DNA of 64,000 nt from Winogradskyella bathintestinalis. GTDB lineage: Bacteria > Bacteroidota > Bacteroidia > Flavobacteriales > Flavobacteriaceae. Of this stretch, positions 60,781 through 64,000 are shown piece after piece. The stretch covers positions 218,702 to 282,701 of the forward strand of contig NZ_JASDDK010000002.1 in the NCBI RefSeq assembly GCF_030407435.1. The letters are read 5' to 3'. A program made the translations under genes and the position numbers. A model generated the notes under the pieces. The model searched no databases. It had not been told where the DNA came from and was given only the letters and a program-made list of their open reading frames with translations. Position 1 is the first letter of the stretch. Every line of letters starts with the position of its first letter.

Positions 60781-63633
60781 CTACTTACTTAAATACATCT
60801 TTCTTCTAGCATACAAATCGTAAAACTGATCGTCCTTTAAGTTATCTATAAACAAAATGCTTTCACCTGTACTCTTCATTTCTGGACCTAATTGCTTATT
60901 CACATTAGGGAACTTGTTAAAGGAAAAAACAGGTTGTTTAATTGCAAAACCTTCTAATTGAGGATTAAAGTCGAAATCAGTTACTTTCTTTTCACCGAGC
61001 ATTACTTTCGTCGCATAGTTTACATAAGGTTCTTTGTAAGCTTTAGCAATAAAAGGCACTGTACGTGATGCTCTAGGATTAGCTTCAATAATGTAAACCA
61101 CGTCATCCTTAATTGCAAATTGAATATTAATTAATCCAACAGTATTAAGCGCTAGAGCTATGGTTTTAGTATGATCTTTAATTTGTTGCATTACTAATTC
61201 TCCTAAATTAAATGGAGGTAATAACGCATTGCTATCTCCAGAGTGAATTCCACAGGGCTCAATATGCTCCATAATACCTATGATATACACATTTTCTCCA
61301 TCACATATCGCATCCGCTTCTGCTTCTATTGCCCCATCTAAATAATGATCTAATAATAATTTATTACCAGGAATAGATTTTAATAAATCAATTACATGAG
61401 ACTCAAGATCTTGTTTATTAATAACAATTTTCATTCCTTGACCCCCAAGGACATACGAAGGTCTTACTAAAATTGGAAAATCTAATACATCTGCAATTGC
61501 TAAGGCTTCATCAGCAGATTCGGCCACATCAAATTCTGGATAAGGAATGTTATGTTCTTTTAAAATGTTTGAAAAACTTCCTCTATCTTCAGCTAAATCG
61601 AGTGACTTAAAACTGGTTCCCATAATCTTAACTCCCCATTTTTCTAGTTTTTCTGCCAATTTTAAAGCGGTTTGCCCACCTAATTGAACTATGACACCTT
61701 CTGGTTTTTCATGTTGAATGATATCGTAAATATGTTCCCAGAAAACCGGTTCAAAATATAATTTGTCTGCAATATCAAAATCAGTCGATACTGTTTCTGG
61801 GTTACAGTTAATCATTATGGTTTCATAGCCACATTCTGCGGCGGCTAAAACACCGTGTACACAGCAATAATCGAACTCTATACCTTGACCTATTCGGTTA
61901 GGTCCTGAGCCTAAAACAATGATTTTCTTTTTATCTGAAACTATACTTTCGTTGTGAACGTAGACTTCGCCATCAGCCGTTTCCACTTCACTTTCAAAAG
62001 TTGAATAATAATAAGGGGTCTGTGCTTTAAACTCTGCTGCGCAAGTATCTACTAACTTAAACACGCGATTGATACTAAGCTCTTTTCGCTTATTATAAAC
62101 TTGGCTTTCTAAACAACCCAACATGTGTGCTATTTGACGATCGCCATATCCTTTTTGCTTCGCTTCAAGCAATAATTCGCGTTCTATAGTTTCTATATTG
62201 AATTGAGAGATCTCTTTTTCAAGTTGAAATAACTCTTCATATTGCTTTAAAAACCACATATCAATTTTAGTGATTTCGTGAATACGACTTAACGGAATTC
62301 CCATCGCAACAGCATCATAAATCACAAAAACACGATCCCAGCTTGCATACGTTAGCTTTTCAATAATAGTATCGTAATCTTTATATCCTTTACCATCTGC
62401 TCCTAGTCCATTTCTTTTAATTTCTAAAGATTGTGTGGCTTTATGGAGGGCTTCTTGAAATGAACGTCCTATAGACATCACCTCGCCTACCGCTTTCATT
62501 TGTAGACCCAAAGTTCTGTCGGACCCTTCGAATTTATCGAAATTCCAACGTGGAATCTTAACCACTACATAATCTAAGGTCGGCTCGAATAAGGCAGACG
62601 TTGATTTTGTAATTTGATTATCTAATTCATCCAAATTGTAACCAATGGCTAATTTTGTCGCAATTTTAGCAATAGGATAACCTGTTGCTTTACTTGCTAA
62701 AGCTGACGAACGTGACACTCGCGGATTAATTTCAATAGCTATGATTTCCTCTTCATCGTCCGGACTAACGGCAAACTGAACATTACAACCACCTGCAAAA
62801 TCCCCAATACTACGCATCATATGTATTGCCATATCTCGCATTTTCTGAAAGGTCTTATCTGATAAGGTCATTGCTGGTGCCAAAGTAATGGAGTCACCTG
62901 TATGAATACCCATGGGATCCATGTTTTCGATGGTACAAATAATAACGACATTATCATTTTTATCTCTTAACAATTCTAGCTCGTATTCTTTCCAGCCTAT
63001 GAGTGCTTTATCGATCATAACTTCATGAATTGGAGACACTTCCAAACCATGCGTTAATTTATTATCAAAATCTTCTTCTTTAAAAACAAAGGATGCTCCT
63101 GCGCCACCTAAAGTATATGAGGCTCTAATGACTAAAGGAAAACCAAATTCTTGCGCTATTTCTTTGCCTTTTAGGTAAGATGTGGCTGTTGCTTGGGGTG
63201 CCATGCCAACCCCAATTTTTAACATTAGTTCCCTAAATTTTTCTCTATCTTCTGTAATATTTATAGCATCGATATCTACCCCTATTATATCAACATCAAA
63301 ATCTTTCCAAATGCCTTTTTCATCGGCTTCAATACAAAGATTTAAAGCCGTTTGTCCACCCATAGTAGGTAAAACCGCATCGATTTGCGGATGGTCTTTT
63401 AAAATCTGAATTAAAGACTTAGTGGTTAAAGGCAACAAGTAAACATGATCGGCCATTGTTGGATCCGTCATTATCGTCGCAGGATTAGAATTTATCAAAA
63501 TTGTTTCTATTCCATCTTCTCGTAATGAGCGTAATGCTTGAGATCCCGAATAATCAAATTCGCAGGCTTGTCCGATAACAATAGGACCTGAACCGATTAA
63601 TAATATAGACTTTAATTTGTTATTTTTTGGCAT
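60781..63633 (-). CDS. carB: Carbamoyl phosphate synthase large subunit
   Basis: 950 residues. Two homologous ATP-grasp halves; the first begins LKSILLIGSGPIVIGQACEFDYSG and the second begins KKIIVLGSGPNRIGQGIEFDYC near residue 560. Each has metal and ATP motifs (EINPRVSRSSALASKATG and EANPRASRTVPFIAKA). The C-terminal allosteric MGS-like domain of the 1070-residue E. coli enzyme is absent, as usual in this phylum. It makes carbamoyl phosphate for arginine and pyrimidines with CarA, which is not in the window. Confidence 0.96.
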   Translation of the reverse strand: MPKNNKLKSILLIGSGPIVIGQACEFDYSGSQALRSLREDGIETILINSNPATIMTDPTMADHVYLLPLTTKSLIQILKDHPQIDAVLPTMGGQTALNLCIEADEKGIWKDFDVDIIGVDIDAINITEDREKFRELMLKIGVGMAPQATATSYLKGKEIAQEFGFPLVIRASYTLGGAGASFVFKEEDFDNKLTHGLEVSPIHEVMIDKALIGWKEYELELLRDKNDNVVIICTIENMDPMGIHTGDSITLAPAMTLSDKTFQKMRDMAIHMMRSIGDFAGGCNVQFAVSPDDEEEIIAIEINPRVSRSSALASKATGYPIAKIATKLAIGYNLDELDNQITKSTSALFEPTLDYVVVKIPRWNFDKFEGSDRTLGLQMKAVGEVMSIGRSFQEALHKATQSLEIKRNGLGADGKGYKDYDTIIEKLTYASWDRVFVIYDAVAMGIPLSRIHEITKIDMWFLKQYEELFQLEKEISQFNIETIERELLLEAKQKGYGDRQIAHMLGCLESQVYNKRKELSINRVFKLVDTCAAEFKAQTPYYYSTFESEVETADGEVYVHNESIVSDKKKIIVLGSGPNRIGQGIEFDYCCVHGVLAAAECGYETIMINCNPETVSTDFDIADKLYFEPVFWEHIYDIIQHEKPEGVIVQLGGQTALKLAEKLEKWGVKIMGTSFKSLDLAEDRGSFSNILKEHNIPYPEFDVAESADEALAIADVLDFPILVRPSYVLGGQGMKIVINKQDLESHVIDLLKSIPGNKLLLDHYLDGAIEAEADAICDGENVYIIGIMEHIEPCGIHSGDSNALLPPFNLGELVMQQIKDHTKTIALALNTVGLINIQFAIKDDVVYIIEANPRASRTVPFIAKAYKEPYVNYATKVMLGEKKVTDFDFNPQLEGFAIKQPVFSFNKFPNVNKQLGPEMKSTGESILFIDNLKDDQFYDLYARRKMYLSK

Positions 63634-63675
63634 AAGACTTAGAGATAAAATGTATTTTTAATTTATTTGGCTGTG

Positions 63676-63683
63676 CAAAAATA
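63676..63683 (-). promoter_or_regulatory. Candidate carB -7 element
   Basis: TATTTTTG on the minus strand, 43 bp before the carB ATG. It lies between the rpmH terminator and carB, so carB can be transcribed alone. Confidence 0.5.
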
Positions 63684-63699
63684 AGTAACAATTAAATAC

Positions 63700-63729
63700 A
63701 AAAAAAGGCGTTACACCTAAGTAACGCCT
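63700..63729 (-). terminator. Terminator after rpmH
   Basis: AGGCGTTAC (63706-63714) and GTAACGCCT (63721-63729), followed on the minus strand by seven T. Confidence 0.85.
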
Positions 63730-63754
63730 CTAATATATTAACAATTGTTAATCA

Positions 63755-63916
63755 TTATTTTTTATGTCTAGATTCTGTTGAAACAGATATTTTCTTTCTT
63801 CCTTTAGCTCTTCTACGTGCTAAAACTTTTCTTCCGTTAACAGAAGCCATTCTTTCTCTAAAACCATGTTTGTTTCTTCTCTTTCTTTTTGACGGTTGAA
63901 ATGTTCTTTTTGGCAT
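63755..63916 (-). CDS. rpmH: 50S ribosomal protein L34
   Basis: 53 residues, too short for a usual ORF list. It begins [20 protein letters not shown] and continues with [20 protein letters not shown], followed by [11 protein letters not shown]; this is unmistakable L34 with a short C-terminal extension common in Bacteroidetes. It is a component of the large ribosomal subunit. It lies upstream of carB on the same strand, separated by a terminator. Confidence 0.97.
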   Translation of the reverse strand: MPKRTFQPSKRKRRNKHGFRERMASVNGRKVLARRRAKGRKKISVSTESRHKK

Positions 63917-63978
63917 GACTTATATTTTTAAAAACTAATTTTTCTTTATTTAACTGAGAGCTATCTCAAAACTGCGTG

Positions 63979-63986
63979 CAAATATA
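63979..63986 (-). promoter_or_regulatory. Candidate rpmH -7 element
   Basis: TATATTTG on the minus strand, 63 bp before the rpmH ATG. The expected -33 would lie beyond the window edge. Confidence 0.45.
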
Positions 63987-64000
63987 CAACAAGTTTTTAC

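Noticed and set aside
1..64000. CRISPR arrays, prophage, tRNA or rRNA genes
   Set aside because: No regularly spaced repeats, phage structural genes or recognisable tRNA/rRNA folds were found on reading.

Overview
This is a 64 kb chromosomal window from a low-GC member of the Bacteroidota, almost certainly Flavobacteriaceae. Supporting marks are Por/T9SS C-terminal sorting tails (45-1862 and 60177-60581), Bacteroidetes-type -7 promoter elements (TAnnTTTG), a fused CcoN-CcoO subunit, a CarB of about 950 residues, paired DUF4252 proteins, and several GC-rich dispersed palindromes between genes. Genus was not determined. I saw no CRISPR array, tRNA, rRNA or prophage.

Layout. 45-5724: a secreted T9SS endonuclease I and purL. 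5816-13851: fatty acid degradation, with fadD, then a marR-fadN-fadA-fadE operon preceded by a double MarR-type palindrome. 13987-19862: secreted or exported enzymes (a broken PD40/SnoaL protein, a DUF6265-CBM9 protein, M28 and M1 peptidases). 19924-20493: a decayed YdeI-family gene. 20643-23323: a leftward MoxR-type AAA+ ATPase and VWA protein pair. 23570-27468: a PepSY protein and a large Asp-box (VPS10-like) exported protein. 27522-37081: an Fnr/Crp regulator divergent from a complete cbb3 oxidase assembly cluster (ccoI, ccoS, ccoNO, ccoQ, ccoP, ccoG, fixH, TauE/SafE-like). 37203-40799: a CBS protein and a nitrosative-stress set (NsrR-like Rrf2 regulator, RIC/ScdA, a His-rich polytopic membrane protein, hemerythrin). 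40885-41334: a flavin-binding pseudogene. 41331-46095: a leftward nitrite-reduction cluster (nirK-cytochrome c fusion, SUMF1/NirV-like, SCO, porin, lipoprotein). 46514-48803: uspA and hemN. 49056-54954: Cu/Zn SOD, two ECF sigma/anti-sigma pairs, an S41 protease and two DUF4252 proteins. 55025-63916: housekeeping and small operons (purB, rmuC, satD-DUF3307-thioesterase, a bare T9SS-tail protein, carB, rpmH).

How it fits together. The central theme is micro-oxic and nitrite respiration. A near-identical palindrome (ATGATAwwTATCAT) lies upstream of ccoI, ccoS, the CBS gene and hemN, with a weaker copy upstream of nirK. In all five cases its centre is exactly 29.5 bp from the first T of a TAnnTTTG-like -7 element, which places it near -41 as expected for class II FNR/CRP activation. 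The same ccoI-proximal palindrome falls inside the inferred promoter of fnr itself, which suggests negative autoregulation. The regulator, its oxidase, heme synthesis under low oxygen, and nitrite reductase therefore look like one regulon encoded over about 20 kb. NO made by NirK would be met by the adjacent Rrf2/RIC/membrane protein/hemerythrin set; no norB or nosZ is seen in the window.

Three genes are visibly decayed: 13987-15585 by one in-frame stop, 19924-20493 by frameshifts and a stop, and 40885-41334 by three in-frame stops. Families were assigned from remembered motifs, without a database search.
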